From: an uncultured bacterium
GTDB lineage: Bacteria > Desulfobacterota > Binatia > HRBIN30 > CADEER01
NCBI GenBank assembly: GCA_902826395.1
Contig: CADEER010000001.1
Coordinates: forward strand, 33,129-97,128
Reading direction: 5' to 3'
Length of the DNA: 64,000 nt
The translations under genes and the position numbers were made by a program. Position 1 is the first letter of the stretch; every line of letters begins with the position of its first letter. The notes under the pieces are model-generated. The model was not told where the DNA came from. It did not search any database and was given only the letters and a program-made list of their open reading frames with translations. Positions 29,723 through 38,593 of this stretch are shown here, piece after piece.

Positions 29723-32578
29723 TCAGCAGCCGTCCAGGGCGCTGTTGACGGCGCGGATCAACTCGTTGATCGCGATGTTGCCATCGCCGTTGCCGTCAGC
29801 GTCGAAGCAGCGGTCGAGCGCGCCGCCGTCGAGGGCGTAGTTGACCGCGAGGATCAGCTCGTTGATCGAGACGCGTCCGTCGCCGCCGCAGTCGCCCGGA
29901 CAATACTCACGCGCGATCGACCACAGCTCGGTTCCGACGTCGTCACCCGCAGCAACGAAGAAGACGCGCGGCCCGATCAGCGTAAAGTCACTTGGGCTCG
30001 AAGACGAGCTGGTCGCGGCGAGATCACCGACCGCCCGCGTGCCGCCGGCCGTGCCATCGCTCTCCCACGGCTCGCAGCCGCTGGTCGGCGTGCACGCCTG
30101 GAATAGAAAGGAGCTCCCACTGCTCGGCGTCAGGAACGCAGGGAACGATCCCGGCGCACCCGGGTTGAGATCGGCCACCAGAGCCGTACCGCCCGTCGTA
30201 CCATTGCTGCGCCACAGCTCGACACCCAGCTCGCCGTTCTGCGCGGCGAAATAGAGAGTGCGATCGACGTTGGCGAACGAGAAGAAGAACGTGAAGAAAC
30301 CAAACGCGTCGCCGAACGGGTTGATGTCGGCAACGCGGCGCGTCCCCTGCTGCGTGCCGTCGCTGACCCAGAGCTCCTCGTCGCGAATGCCGTCGTCGGC
30401 GGTGAAGTAGAGCCGACCGTCGACGTTGCGCAGGAACGACGGCGACGAGCTCTGCGGGCCGGCGAAGATATCGCGGATCATCGTCGTCCCGGCGGCGGTC
30501 CCGTCGCTGATCCACAGCTCGGTGCCATGCTCGCCGTCATCGGCTCCAAAGATCAATTGCTCGTCGAGCACCGTAAAGAAGAGAAACCCCGGCACCGGAA
30601 ACGCATGGCCCTCAGGGTTGAGGTCCGTCACGAGTCGGGTGCCGCTCTCCGTTCCGTCGCTGACATAGAGCTCCAGGCCAACCTCGCCGTCGTCGGCGAT
30701 GAAGAACAACTGGTCGCCGACGCTGACGGGAAACAGCGGAAATGAGCCCACCGGACCGGGCCTGAGATCTCGCAGGCGCGAGGTCCCGTCCGCAGTGCCG
30801 TCGCTGCGCCACATCTCGATGCCCGACTCGCCGTCGTCGGCGGTGAAGTAGAGTACGTTGCGGTGCACGAGGAGGTTTTCGGGACTCGAGCCTGCCGCGC
30901 CAGGCCAGACGTCGGCGACCGGCGTGGTCCCACCGTCAGTGCCGTCGCTGAACCACAGCTCCGTGCCCTGGACGCCGTCATCAGCGGCGAACAGCGCGCC
31001 ACCCTCGAAGCGGGCGAACGTGACGAAGCCAGAAAAGGCGCTGCCGCTTGGATTGAGGTCGATGACCATGCCGGTCCCCGCCTCGCTGCCGTCGCTGGTC
31101 CACAGCTCGCGTCCAGCGATGCCGTCGCTTGCGGCGAAGAACAGCCGATCCCCGATCCGCGTAAGCGATGAAGGAAACGATCCAGCCGGCGTGTCATCCG
31201 CCTCGAGGTTGCGGAGCAACCTCGTGCCCGGATTGAGGCCATCGCTGCGCCACAGCTCGGCTCCCGTCACGCCGTCGTCGGCGCGAAAAAGCACGACTTC
31301 ACCGCGAGAGTGGAAGTTCGTGGGTGATGAGTCCTCCGCGCCGACATAAATGTCGGCCAACATGCCCGTACCGGCAGCGGTGCCGTCGGTCGTCCACGGT
31401 TCGCGGCCCTCGGTCTCGGTGGTGGCGGCAAACAACAGGCCATTACCAAACGGCGTGAAGCCCGCGGGCAAAGATCCCGTCGCACCGGGCTGCAGGTCGC
31501 CCAGTAACTCCGTGCCGTCCTCGTTGCCATCACTGCGCCACGGCTCGCGGCCGTGCTCGTCGTCGAAAGCGCTGAACACCACCGCCCCCGCGGTCGCCGT
31601 CAAGAAAAGCGGAACGGACCCGGCGTCACCCGGCACCAGATCGAGGACGAGCCGCGTCCCCTCTTCGCTTCCGTCGCTCACCCATAGCTCCTCGCCGTGC
31701 GAGCCATCGTCGGCGGTGAAGAAGAGCCGCGTGCCGACGCGGGTCAGCGATAGCGGCTCCGATCCGATGTCGCCAGGTCGAATGTCCGCGACGACCCGGG
31801 TGCCAGCTTCGCTGCCGTCCGTCGCCCAGAGCTCGGCACCGAGGACGCCGTCGTCAGCCGCAAAGAACACCCGCTCGCCGACGACCACGAGACCGGCCGC
31901 CGCGGAGCCCACCAAGCCGGGCGTGACATCGAGCACCAACCGGGTGCCGGTCGCTGTTCCGTCGCTGTACCATGGCTCGGCGCCGGTTTCCGCCGTCGCC
32001 GCGACGAACATGACACCTCCGTCGAAAGCGACGAGCGAGCTCGGCGACGAGCTCGATGGACCCGGTGCCAGATCGACTGCGCGTTCGGTTCCGTCGCTCG
32101 TGCCGTCGCTTACCCACAGCTCGCGACCGCCGTCGTCCTCTGCCGAGAAATAGACGAGGTCGCCACTGACGGTGAAGGAGGCGGGCGAAGAGCTCAACGG
32201 GCCTGGAAACAGATCGCGCAGAAGGCCAGTGCCGGCGCTGGTACCGTCACTGCGCCAGAGCTCGCAACCGGTTTCGTTTTCGCAGGCATGAAAAATCAAA
32301 AGACTGTCGAGGACCACCGCCGCCCCGATGCCGTCGGCGACTCCTGCATCGAGGACGACTTCGGTGCCCTCGGCCGTGCCATCGCTCCGCCACAGCTCGT
32401 CTCCATCGATCGACGCGACGAAGTACGTCGTGTCATCCGCCTGGGTAAACGAGCGCGGATCCGAAGACTCTGTCAGACGAGCGACGTTGATGTCGCGCAT
32501 CAGCATCGGTTCGCCAACCGTTCGAGCCGAAGCTGACGAGGCTATCACCACTCCCAAGAATATGACGTTCAGACGCAT
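29723..32578 (-). CDS. Secreted ELWxSDGT-repeat protein with C-terminal dockerin-like domain
   Basis: 951 residues from the ATG at 32578. A signal peptide (LNVIFLGVVIASSASA) is followed by an almost unbroken array of ~48-residue units, each with ELWxSDGTxxGT plus a G-S-x-P region. I count 17 recognisable copies and one decayed last copy (ELWSIAREY). The protein ends in two dockerin-like EF-hand segments with flanking cysteines: CPGDCGGDGRVSINELILAV and CFDADGNGDGNIAINELI. ELWxxDGT repeats are known from secreted proteins of marine and soil bacteria and are predicted to form beta-propeller-like solenoids; function unknown. The dockerin-like pair is very close to that of the protein at 4498, hinting at a shared anchoring or processing partner. 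Confidence 0.88.
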   Translation of the reverse strand: MRLNVIFLGVVIASSASARTVGEPMLMRDINVARLTESSDPRSFTQADDTTYFVASIDGDELWRSDGTAEGTEVVLDAGVADGIGAAVVLDSLLIFHACENETGCELWRSDGTSAGTGLLRDLFPGPLSSSPASFTVSGDLVYFSAEDDGGRELWVSDGTSDGTERAVDLAPGPSSSSPSSLVAFDGGVMFVAATAETGAEPWYSDGTATGTRLVLDVTPGLVGSAAAGLVVVGERVFFAADDGVLGAELWATDGSEAGTRVVADIRPGDIGSEPLSLTRVGTRLFFTADDGSHGEELWVSDGSEEGTRLVLDLVPGDAGSVPLFLTATAGAVVFSAFDDEHGREPWRSDGNEDGTELLGDLQPGATGSLPAGFTPFGNGLLFAATTETEGREPWTTDGTAAGTGMLADIYVGAEDSSPTNFHSRGEVVLFRADDGVTGAELWRSDGLNPGTRLLRNLEADDTPAGSFPSSLTRIGDRLFFAASDGIAGRELWTSDGSEAGTGMVIDLNPSGSAFSGFVTFARFEGGALFAADDGVQGTELWFSDGTDGGTTPVADVWPGAAGSSPENLLVHRNVLYFTADDGESGIEMWRSDGTADGTSRLRDLRPGPVGSFPLFPVSVGDQLFFIADDGEVGLELYVSDGTESGTRLVTDLNPEGHAFPVPGFLFFTVLDEQLIFGADDGEHGTELWISDGTAAGTTMIRDIFAGPQSSSPSFLRNVDGRLYFTADDGIRDEELWVSDGTQQGTRRVADINPFGDAFGFFTFFFSFANVDRTLYFAAQNGELGVELWRSNGTTGGTALVADLNPGAPGSFPAFLTPSSGSSFLFQACTPTSGCEPWESDGTAGGTRAVGDLAATSSSSSPSDFTLIGPRVFFVAAGDDVGTELWSIAREYCPGDCGGDGRVSINELILAVNYALDGGALDRCFDADGNGDGNIAINELIRAVNSALDGC

Positions 32579-32667
32579 CGACCAGCTACGCTAGCGAGGT
32601 GCGCAACATCATTCCAACACGGATTCGCATCCACGACATCACGACCCAACCAGCGGTCGACGGCTGC

Positions 32668-34170
32668 TCATCGGCGCTTGCGACCGCGTTGCCGCGGCGT
32701 CGGGCGCGTTCCATCATCCGATTTGCGCTCGCGGGCCCGGAAGGACAGGCGCAGCGGCGTGCCGCGCAGCGGAAAGACCTCGCGGAGTTGGTTCAGGAGG
32801 TAGCGGCGATATGCCTCGGGAACCCGCTCGGCAGACGTGCCGAAGATCGTCACCGTCGGTGGAGCCGTCGCCGTCTGCACCGCGTAGAGCAATCGTGGGC
32901 GCCGGCCTCTCTGCGCCGGCGGCGCCTGACGGCGCACGGCGTCCTGAACGACGCGGTTGAGCTCCGGCGTCGGCATGCGCAATCGGTGCGATGCGGCCAC
33001 CTCGTCGATCACTTCCCAGATCTTGTCGACGCCGCGGCCGGTCAGTGCCGACATGAACAGCATCGGCACCACGGCAAGACTCGGGAAGCGCTCCTCGGCC
33101 CGCTTTGCGAACGAATGCCGGTCGCGTTCGCCGCGCTGCACGGCATCCCACTTATTGACGACCACTACGAGTCCGCGACCGCGTTCCCAGGCGTACCCGG
33201 CGACGCGCGCGTCCTGCTCCGTCAGACCTTCGATAGCATCGATCACCATGACGCCAACGTGCGCCCGTTCCAACGCTCGGAACGCGCGCACCACGCTGGC
33301 TCGTTCGAGGTGCTGCTGGACGCGCGGCCGCCGCCGGATGCCAGCGGTATCGACCAATAGATACTCGCGGCCCTCGCGGCTGATCGGCGTATCGAGTGGA
33401 TCGCGGGTAGTGCCGGGAATATTCGTCACGATCGATCGCTCGTAACCGACGAGGCGATTCACCAGCGAGGATTTGCCGACGTTGGGCCGGCCGATCACCG
33501 CGACCGCGATGCGCTCCGCATCCGCGGCGATTTCATGCTCTGCGGGCGCGTCGTCGCGCTCGGGAAGCTGCGCCACCACATCGTCCATCAGCTCGTCGAT
33601 GCCACGGCCGTGCTCGGCGGAAATGGGGTACACCCGCTCGGCGCCGAGCGAGTAGAACTCGGCCGCCAACGACTCGTGCTGGTCCCTGTCGATCTTGTTG
33701 ACGGCGAGCAGCAGAGGCCGATCGAGTGAGCGCAGCCGATCGAGGAGCGCGCGATCCAGGGCTGCCAGGCCGGCGCGGCCGTCGACCAGCGCCACGACCA
33801 CGTCGGCCTGTTCAGCCGCCATCACCGCCTGCCCCCGCACCGCTCTGCCGATCTCTTCGTCTTCCGACTCCTCGAAGCCGCCGGTGTCGAAAAGGAGGAA
33901 TCGGCGGCCCGAGCTGTCTACGGTGCCGACGTTGCGATCGCGGGTCACTCCCGGCTGCGGCGCGACCAGCGCGCGGCGCGTGCGCGTGAGGCGGTTGAAC
34001 AGCGTCGACTTCCCGGTGTTCGGCCGACCGACCAACGCCACCACGGGCAGGCGGGCGAAGTCCTCCGCGCTCGGGAGCGCCTCGTCCCGCTGCACCCGTT
34101 CGGCGCTGACCGCGGTGCGCACGGATCGCTTCCTGCCTCGACCCGCGCCACGATCTCGCGATTCAGACAC
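32668..34170 (-). CDS. der: Ribosome biogenesis GTPase Der (EngA)
   Basis: 500 residues from a GTG at 34170, overlapping the era stop by 8 bp. Two tandem G domains: [28 protein letters not shown] and [32 protein letters not shown], and a C-terminal KH-like domain ([40 protein letters not shown] in parts). The first ~40 residues are an Arg-rich extension not found in most Der proteins. Needed for 50S subunit assembly. Follows era; the ELWxSDGT gene begins 89 bp further downstream. Confidence 0.97.
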   Translation of the reverse strand: MSESRDRGAGRGRKRSVRTAVSAERVQRDEALPSAEDFARLPVVALVGRPNTGKSTLFNRLTRTRRALVAPQPGVTRDRNVGTVDSSGRRFLLFDTGGFEESEDEEIGRAVRGQAVMAAEQADVVVALVDGRAGLAALDRALLDRLRSLDRPLLLAVNKIDRDQHESLAAEFYSLGAERVYPISAEHGRGIDELMDDVVAQLPERDDAPAEHEIAADAERIAVAVIGRPNVGKSSLVNRLVGYERSIVTNIPGTTRDPLDTPISREGREYLLVDTAGIRRRPRVQQHLERASVVRAFRALERAHVGVMVIDAIEGLTEQDARVAGYAWERGRGLVVVVNKWDAVQRGERDRHSFAKRAEERFPSLAVVPMLFMSALTGRGVDKIWEVIDEVAASHRLRMPTPELNRVVQDAVRRQAPPAQRGRRPRLLYAVQTATAPPTVTIFGTSAERVPEAYRRYLLNQLREVFPLRGTPLRLSFRARERKSDDGTRPTPRQRGRKRR

Positions 34171-35092
34171 CGAACTCGTCCATCACCTGCGGTCGCTTCG
34201 TCCAGTCGCGCTGCACGCGCACGAACAGCTCGAGAAACACGCGAATGCCGAGCAGCTTCTCGATGTCGCGCCGCGCGCTGGCACCGATCCCCTTCAAGGT
34301 CTGGCCGCCGCGCCCGATGAGGATTCCCTTCTGCGACTCGCGTTCGACGTGGATCGTCGCCTTGATGACGGCCAGCTTGCGAGCCGGCTGCTCCTCGAAG
34401 GCATCGACCGTTACCGCCACCGAGTAGGGGATCTCCTGTCGGGTGCGCAACATCGCCTTCTCTCGGATGAACTCCGCCGCCAGGGCGCGTTCGCTCTCGT
34501 CAGTCAGGGTGTCGCCGGCGTAGTAGCGCGGTCCTTCCGGCAACGATTCACGCACTGCCTCGAGCAATGGGGCAATGCCGTCGCCGGTCAGGGCACTGAC
34601 CGGCACCACGGCCGCACCGGGCGCCAAGCGCGACGTCTGCTCGATCAACGGCAGCAGGCTGTCCTTGCGCACGGCGTCGATCTTGTTGAGAGCAATGACG
34701 ACGCCGCGGCCGGCCGGCAATCGCTTGGCGATCTCCTGCTCCAGATCGTCCAAGCCGCGTTCGGCGTCGAAGACCCAGAGCACGACGTCGGCATCCGGCA
34801 AGGCGCGCAGGGCGTTATCTACCAACCTCTGATTGAGCATTCCCGAGGCGCGGTGGTAGCCGGGCGTGTCGATGAACATCATCTGACAGTCGTCGGTCGT
34901 CCTGATTCCGAGCAGGCGCCGGCGCGTGGTCTGCGGCTTCGGCGTGACGATCGCGATCTTCTGGCCGAGGATGCGGTTGAGCAACGTCGACTTGCCGGCA
35001 TTCGGACGTCCGAAGATCGCCACGAATCCCGAACGATGCCCGGCGGGCACGGCGCCAATCCTCCCCTGGTCGTCCGATGGCCCCGAGCTCAT
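34163..35092 (-). CDS. era: GTPase Era
   Basis: 309 residues from the ATG at 35092 (AGGGG Shine-Dalgarno). G domain with [20 protein letters not shown], switch [18 protein letters not shown] and NKIDAVRK. The C-terminal KH domain has the expected [25 protein letters not shown] in parts and [16 protein letters not shown]. Era binds the 3' end of 16S rRNA and serves 30S maturation and cell-cycle checkpoint. Operon: small membrane protein, era, der. rnc, often next to era, is in a separate operon 1.4 kb away. Confidence 0.97.
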   Translation of the reverse strand: MSSGPSDDQGRIGAVPAGHRSGFVAIFGRPNAGKSTLLNRILGQKIAIVTPKPQTTRRRLLGIRTTDDCQMMFIDTPGYHRASGMLNQRLVDNALRALPDADVVLWVFDAERGLDDLEQEIAKRLPAGRGVVIALNKIDAVRKDSLLPLIEQTSRLAPGAAVVPVSALTGDGIAPLLEAVRESLPEGPRYYAGDTLTDESERALAAEFIREKAMLRTRQEIPYSVAVTVDAFEEQPARKLAVIKATIHVERESQKGILIGRGGQTLKGIGASARRDIEKLLGIRVFLELFVRVQRDWTKRPQVMDEFGV

Positions 35093-35117
35093 CGTATCCC
35101 CTTCCCGGGAGGGTAGA

Positions 35118-35369
35118 TCAGAACTGACGCCGAGCGTTTTCGAGATTGCGCTCGTCCTGGCGCGCGGGCTGGCAGTTCGTCTGCTCGGGCTTCTTCAGAT
35201 GGAGAGGGTCGCTGGAGAACTTCATCAAAACGCCGGTCGGCACCACCACCGTGACGTAGATGAGGAGCATCAAGAATCGGGTCTGCACCACCCCGATCGA
35301 ATGGGCGGCGCGCCGCCACTGCGTCCAGACGCGTTTGGGAAACGGCGCGCTGCTACCGTCAGAAGCCAT
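35118..35369 (-). CDS. Small single-pass membrane protein (SxtJ/DUF5989-like)
   Basis: 83 residues from the ATG at 35369, 25 bp upstream of era on the same strand. One membrane helix (TRFLMLLIYVTVVVPTGVLM) preceded by a basic, Trp-containing amphipathic segment (KRVWTQWRRAAHSIGVV) and followed by SSDPLHLKKPEQTN. The pattern of a tryptophan-rich helix, G-x-V-x-T/S-R, a membrane helix with a central proline, then DPL, resembles small proteins that accompany NodU/CmcH-type carbamoyltransferases (SxtJ/DUF5989). No carbamoyltransferase is next to it here. Function unknown. Confidence 0.65.
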   Translation of the reverse strand: MASDGSSAPFPKRVWTQWRRAAHSIGVVQTRFLMLLIYVTVVVPTGVLMKFSSDPLHLKKPEQTNCQPARQDERNLENARRQF

Positions 35370-35688
35370 CCGGTCTTTCTGTCAGCCGAATGGAAGCGAA
35401 TCAACCCCGAAGACGCGTGTGGGCAGGCTTTCGCTTCGCCAGGCTCTCTCTTTGGGTCGGCCCGGACGTCTATCGATCAGGGCAGAGTGAGTGCGGAGAA
35501 CGCGCCTCGTATCACTTCGCATTACCACGGAAAACACTTTGAAATCCGAGATGCCGCGTCGACAAAGCGCGCTTGACGCCTCGCGTCCGGCGGGCATACA
35601 AGGTCGGAGCCCGCAACCGGACCGTGCCCTGCGCCGTCCCTTCCCTGAACCGGCCCAACTCCGGGCGCCAAGGAGGCGAATCTTCCCT
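35370..35688. other. Divergent intergenic region small membrane protein / OmpA
   Basis: About 320 bp with no convincing gene. The plus-strand frame is open from 35491 into the OmpA gene, but that part has no signal peptide or family similarity. It holds a candidate promoter for the OmpA gene at 35573-35601 and an AAGGAGG at 35670-35676, 12 nt before the OmpA ATG. Confidence 0.5.
35573..35601 (+). promoter_or_regulatory. Candidate sigma70-type promoter of the OmpA-family gene
   Basis: TTGACG at 35573-35578 (5 of 6 to the -35 consensus), then 16-17 nt to CATACA/ATACAA, a weak -10. It lies about 90 bp upstream of the OmpA start on the same strand. The -10 is poor, so this is only a candidate. 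Confidence 0.3.
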
Positions 35689-36417
35689 ATGAAACGACTG
35701 GCGACCTCAATCCTCGCAACTGCGCTCTCCGTCCAGCTCGGTTGCAGTGCCATCCAGGAGCCGTCGTGGAACAAACCTGTCGGCAAGGGAACCTGGATCC
35801 CCGCCGCCATCTGCACACTGGTCGGCGCCGGCACCGGTGTCGGCATCCAGGAAGCGCGCCGCGGTTGCAACCGCATCGAGGGGACCGACTTCGAGGATTG
35901 CGACGATGGCAACTACTGGCAGGGCGCGCTCGTGGGCGCCGCCATCGGCGCCGTCGTCTGCGGTGTCGCGGGACACGTCTTCCTCGATCCCACTCCCGTG
36001 CCCGTGATTCCGCCGCCACCGCCGACGCCCGAGCCGACGCCGGAGCCGACCCCCGAACCCGAGATGCCGGAGGTGACACGGCGCATCGTCCTGCGCGGCA
36101 TCAACTTCGATTTCGACTCGAGCGAGATTCGCGCCGACTCGGCGCCGGTCCTCGACGAAGCGGTCAACCAGCTCGCATCCAATACCAACGTTCAGGTGAC
36201 CGTCGTCGGTCACACCGACGCGATCGGCAGCGCGGAGTACAACCAGCGACTGTCGGTCGCACGCGGCGAGGCGGTCTTCCGCTATCTCGTCAATCGCGGC
36301 ATCGCCCCGGAGCGACTGACCGTCGTCGGCATGGGCAAATCGGAGCCGGTCGCCACAAACGAGACGGCCGACGGCCGCGCCCGCAATCGGCGCGTCGAAT
36401 TGAAGGTCGCGGATTGA
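35689..36417 (+). CDS. OmpA-family outer-membrane protein (probable lipoprotein)
   Basis: 242 residues from the ATG at 35689. N-terminus MKRLATSILATALSVQLGCSAI looks like a lipoprotein signal, though Gln at -3 of the cysteine is not canonical. Residues ~40-95 contain glycine-zipper stretches (LVGAGTGVGIQEA, GALVGAAIGAVVCGVAG) able to insert in a membrane. A proline linker with PTPEPTPEPTPEPE follows. The OmpA-like peptidoglycan-binding domain has INFDFDSSEIRADS, VVGHTDAIGSAEYNQRLSVAR and MGKSEPVATNETADGRARNRRVEL in parts. Probably ties the outer membrane to peptidoglycan. Single gene facing the rnc end of the long minus-strand run. Confidence 0.9.
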   Translation: MKRLATSILATALSVQLGCSAIQEPSWNKPVGKGTWIPAAICTLVGAGTGVGIQEARRGCNRIEGTDFEDCDDGNYWQGALVGAAIGAVVCGVAGHVFLDPTPVPVIPPPPPTPEPTPEPTPEPEMPEVTRRIVLRGINFDFDSSEIRADSAPVLDEAVNQLASNTNVQVTVVGHTDAIGSAEYNQRLSVARGEAVFRYLVNRGIAPERLTVVGMGKSEPVATNETADGRARNRRVELKVAD

Positions 36418-36479
36418 ACCAGCGAGGAGCGGAGCGCCCAGGCACTCCGCTCCTCGCGCATCTGATTACGCCGCAAACC

Positions 36480-37193
36480 TCACCGATCCTCGAGCAGGGC
36501 GCGCGCCGCCGCGTCCTGTTCCGCCTCTCGCTTGCTCGTTCCGGCGCCAGCAGCGAGCAACTCGCCGCCCACCCAGACCTCGCAGCAGAAGCGGCGCGCG
36601 TGCGCGGGTCCGTCCTCTGCCACCAGGCGATACTCGGGCAGAACCCGGTACCGCGCCTGCGTTCGCTCCTGCAGCAGGGTCTTCCAGTCGCGCGTCTCGA
36701 GCACGTCGGTAGCGGAGATCTCGACGCGGAAATGACGCCGGATGACGGCTTTGGTGCGGAAGAACCCGGCATCGCGATAGATCGCGCCGATTACCGATTC
36801 GTAGGCCGCGGCTAGAATCGAATCTTTGTCGCGACCGCCGCTCCGTTCCTCGCCGCGCCCAAGACGCAGTGCTCCGCCAATGCCGAGCTGTCGTGCCTTC
36901 GCCGCCAGGGAAGCCGTGCAGACGATACGCGCTCGGCATTTGGAAAGGACGCCTTCGGGCTGCTCTGGGAACGCCGACAGCAGAAGGTCGGCGATGGCGA
37001 GATCCAGCACCGCGTCGCCGAGAAACTCGAGTTGCTCGCTGGAGCGGACAATGCCGCGCGGCAGAGACGACGAATGCGCCAGCGCCGCCTCGAGGAGCGA
37101 CAGATCCGTGAAGCGATAGCCGAGCGCGATCTCCAGCTCGGCACCACCGGCCCCGTCGACGTCCGGCGCTACCCCTTGCCCCCGCGGCTTCAC
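36480..37193 (-). CDS. rnc: Ribonuclease III
   Basis: 237 residues from a GTG at 37193 that overlaps the mtaB stop (GTGA); an upstream in-frame ATG at 37265 lies inside mtaB and is less likely. RNase III domain with HSSSLPRGIVRSSEQLEFLGDAVLDLAIADLLL in parts, holding the catalytic Glu/Asp of the signature; second acidic site in AAAYESVIGAIYRDAG. The dsRNA-binding domain starts at DWKTLLQE and ends GAGTSKREAEQDAAARALLE. Cleaves double-stranded RNA in rRNA and mRNA processing. Last gene of the 13-gene run, directly after the tRNA thiolation genes. Confidence 0.95.
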   Translation of the reverse strand: MKPRGQGVAPDVDGAGGAELEIALGYRFTDLSLLEAALAHSSSLPRGIVRSSEQLEFLGDAVLDLAIADLLLSAFPEQPEGVLSKCRARIVCTASLAAKARQLGIGGALRLGRGEERSGGRDKDSILAAAYESVIGAIYRDAGFFRTKAVIRRHFRVEISATDVLETRDWKTLLQERTQARYRVLPEYRLVAEDGPAHARRFCCEVWVGGELLAAGAGTSKREAEQDAAARALLEDR

Positions 37194-38593
37194 GGTTGCA
37201 GCTCGGCGCGCAGTCGGCCGTTGCAATAGTCGACCGAGCGCACCTCGACGACGCGGTTCTTCCATTCGTCGCCACCCGCGAGCTCGACGCGCAGATACGC
37301 GCGGTCATATCCGACCAGGGAATCGCTCTCACCATCGCGCCGGTTCTCTACCAACACCGAAAGCGAACGCCCGATGTTGGCGCGGTGAAACTCGTCACGC
37401 TTGCGTTCGCCGAGCTCGCGCAGCTGACGGGCACGCTCCAGCACCACTTCGCGCGGCAATGCGTCCTTTGCCTTGGCCGCCGTCGTGCCGCGGCGCTTCG
37501 AATACGGAAAGACGTGGAAGTAGGTAAACGGCATCGCCGCCAGCCGCTCCAGGCCGGCTTCGAAGTCCGCTTCGCTCTCACCGGGAAAGCCGGCGATGAC
37601 ATCCGTGCCGAGGCCGCAGCCGGGCAATGTCGTGGCGATCGCTTCGACAGTGTCGGCGAGCTGCGCGACATCGTACTGGCGGCGCATGCGGTGCAGCACC
37701 GGATCGGACGCCGCCTGCACCGGCATGTGGAAATGAGGACAGATCACCTCGCTGTCGGCGACGATGCGCAACAACCGCGCTGTCATCTCGGGTGGATCGA
37801 TCGACGACAGACGCAGGCGCTCGATCGGCGAACGAGTCGCGATCATCTCGACGAGATCAGCAAGATCGAGCCGCGGTTCGAGGTCGCGCCCGTATCCGCC
37901 CAGGTGCACTCCCGTCAATACCACTTCACGGAACCCCCGCGCCGCCAGCCGCTCCATCTCCGCCAAGACCCGGCGCGGCTCGACGCTGCGGCTCCTGCCG
38001 CGCGAGAACGGCACGATGCAGAAGGTGCAGAACAGGTCGCAACCTTCTTGCACCTTCAGGAACGCACGCGTCTGGCCAGGGAATACCTCGGCACCGAGAG
38101 TGCGCACCTCGGTCTCCTTGCGCAGGTCATCGACCAAGACTCGCCCTTCGCCGGGGAGAACCTGGCCCCGCACGGCGCGCAAGATGTCCGGCAATCGTCC
38201 AATTCCGACGACGTAGTCGACCCCTTCGACGGCCGCGGCCTGCTGCGGACTGGTCTGCGCATAACAACCGGTGACGACGACGCGCGCGGCCGGGTTGCGG
38301 CGGCGCGCCCGCCTCGCAAGGCGCCGGCTCTCCGCGTCGGCTCGGTCGGTGACCGTACACGTATTCACCACGTACACATCGGCCCCGACACCATCGTCGA
38401 AGCCCACCACCCGACAACCGTGAGCGGCGAGAAACGTCTGCATCGCCGCCGTGTCGTACTGGTTCACCTTGCAGCCGAGAGTCGCGAAAGCAACGCGCAG
38501 TTCGAGAGTCGGAGGCTGTCCGCCATCGGCTGCGCCGTCGAGCAGCGCGGCCCCGACTCCCGGCTCTCGCGTGCCCAGAGCGCGCAAGGTCAT
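37190..38593 (-). CDS. mtaB: tRNA threonylcarbamoyladenosine 2-methylthiotransferase (MtaB, MiaB-like radical SAM)
   Basis: 467 residues from the ATG at 38593, fixed by an ATGA overlap with the mnmA stop. N-terminal UPF0004 domain (FATLGCKVNQYDTAAM, VVNTCTVTDRADAESRRLARRARR in parts, VVTGCYAQ) gives the cysteines of the auxiliary [4Fe-4S] cluster. The radical-SAM motif CxxxCxxC is GCDLFCTFCIVPFSRGRSRS. C-terminal TRAM domain with GRSLSVLVENRR. NxxTCTVT and CTFCIVP favour MtaB (ms2t6A37) over MiaB or RimO. Uses sulfur and SAM to methylthiolate t6A37 in ANN-decoding tRNAs; tsaE of the t6A pathway is in the same run. Confidence 0.9.
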   Translation of the reverse strand: MTLRALGTREPGVGAALLDGAADGGQPPTLELRVAFATLGCKVNQYDTAAMQTFLAAHGCRVVGFDDGVGADVYVVNTCTVTDRADAESRRLARRARRRNPAARVVVTGCYAQTSPQQAAAVEGVDYVVGIGRLPDILRAVRGQVLPGEGRVLVDDLRKETEVRTLGAEVFPGQTRAFLKVQEGCDLFCTFCIVPFSRGRSRSVEPRRVLAEMERLAARGFREVVLTGVHLGGYGRDLEPRLDLADLVEMIATRSPIERLRLSSIDPPEMTARLLRIVADSEVICPHFHMPVQAASDPVLHRMRRQYDVAQLADTVEAIATTLPGCGLGTDVIAGFPGESEADFEAGLERLAAMPFTYFHVFPYSKRRGTTAAKAKDALPREVVLERARQLRELGERKRDEFHRANIGRSLSVLVENRRDGESDSLVGYDRAYLRVELAGGDEWKNRVVEVRSVDYCNGRLRAELQP

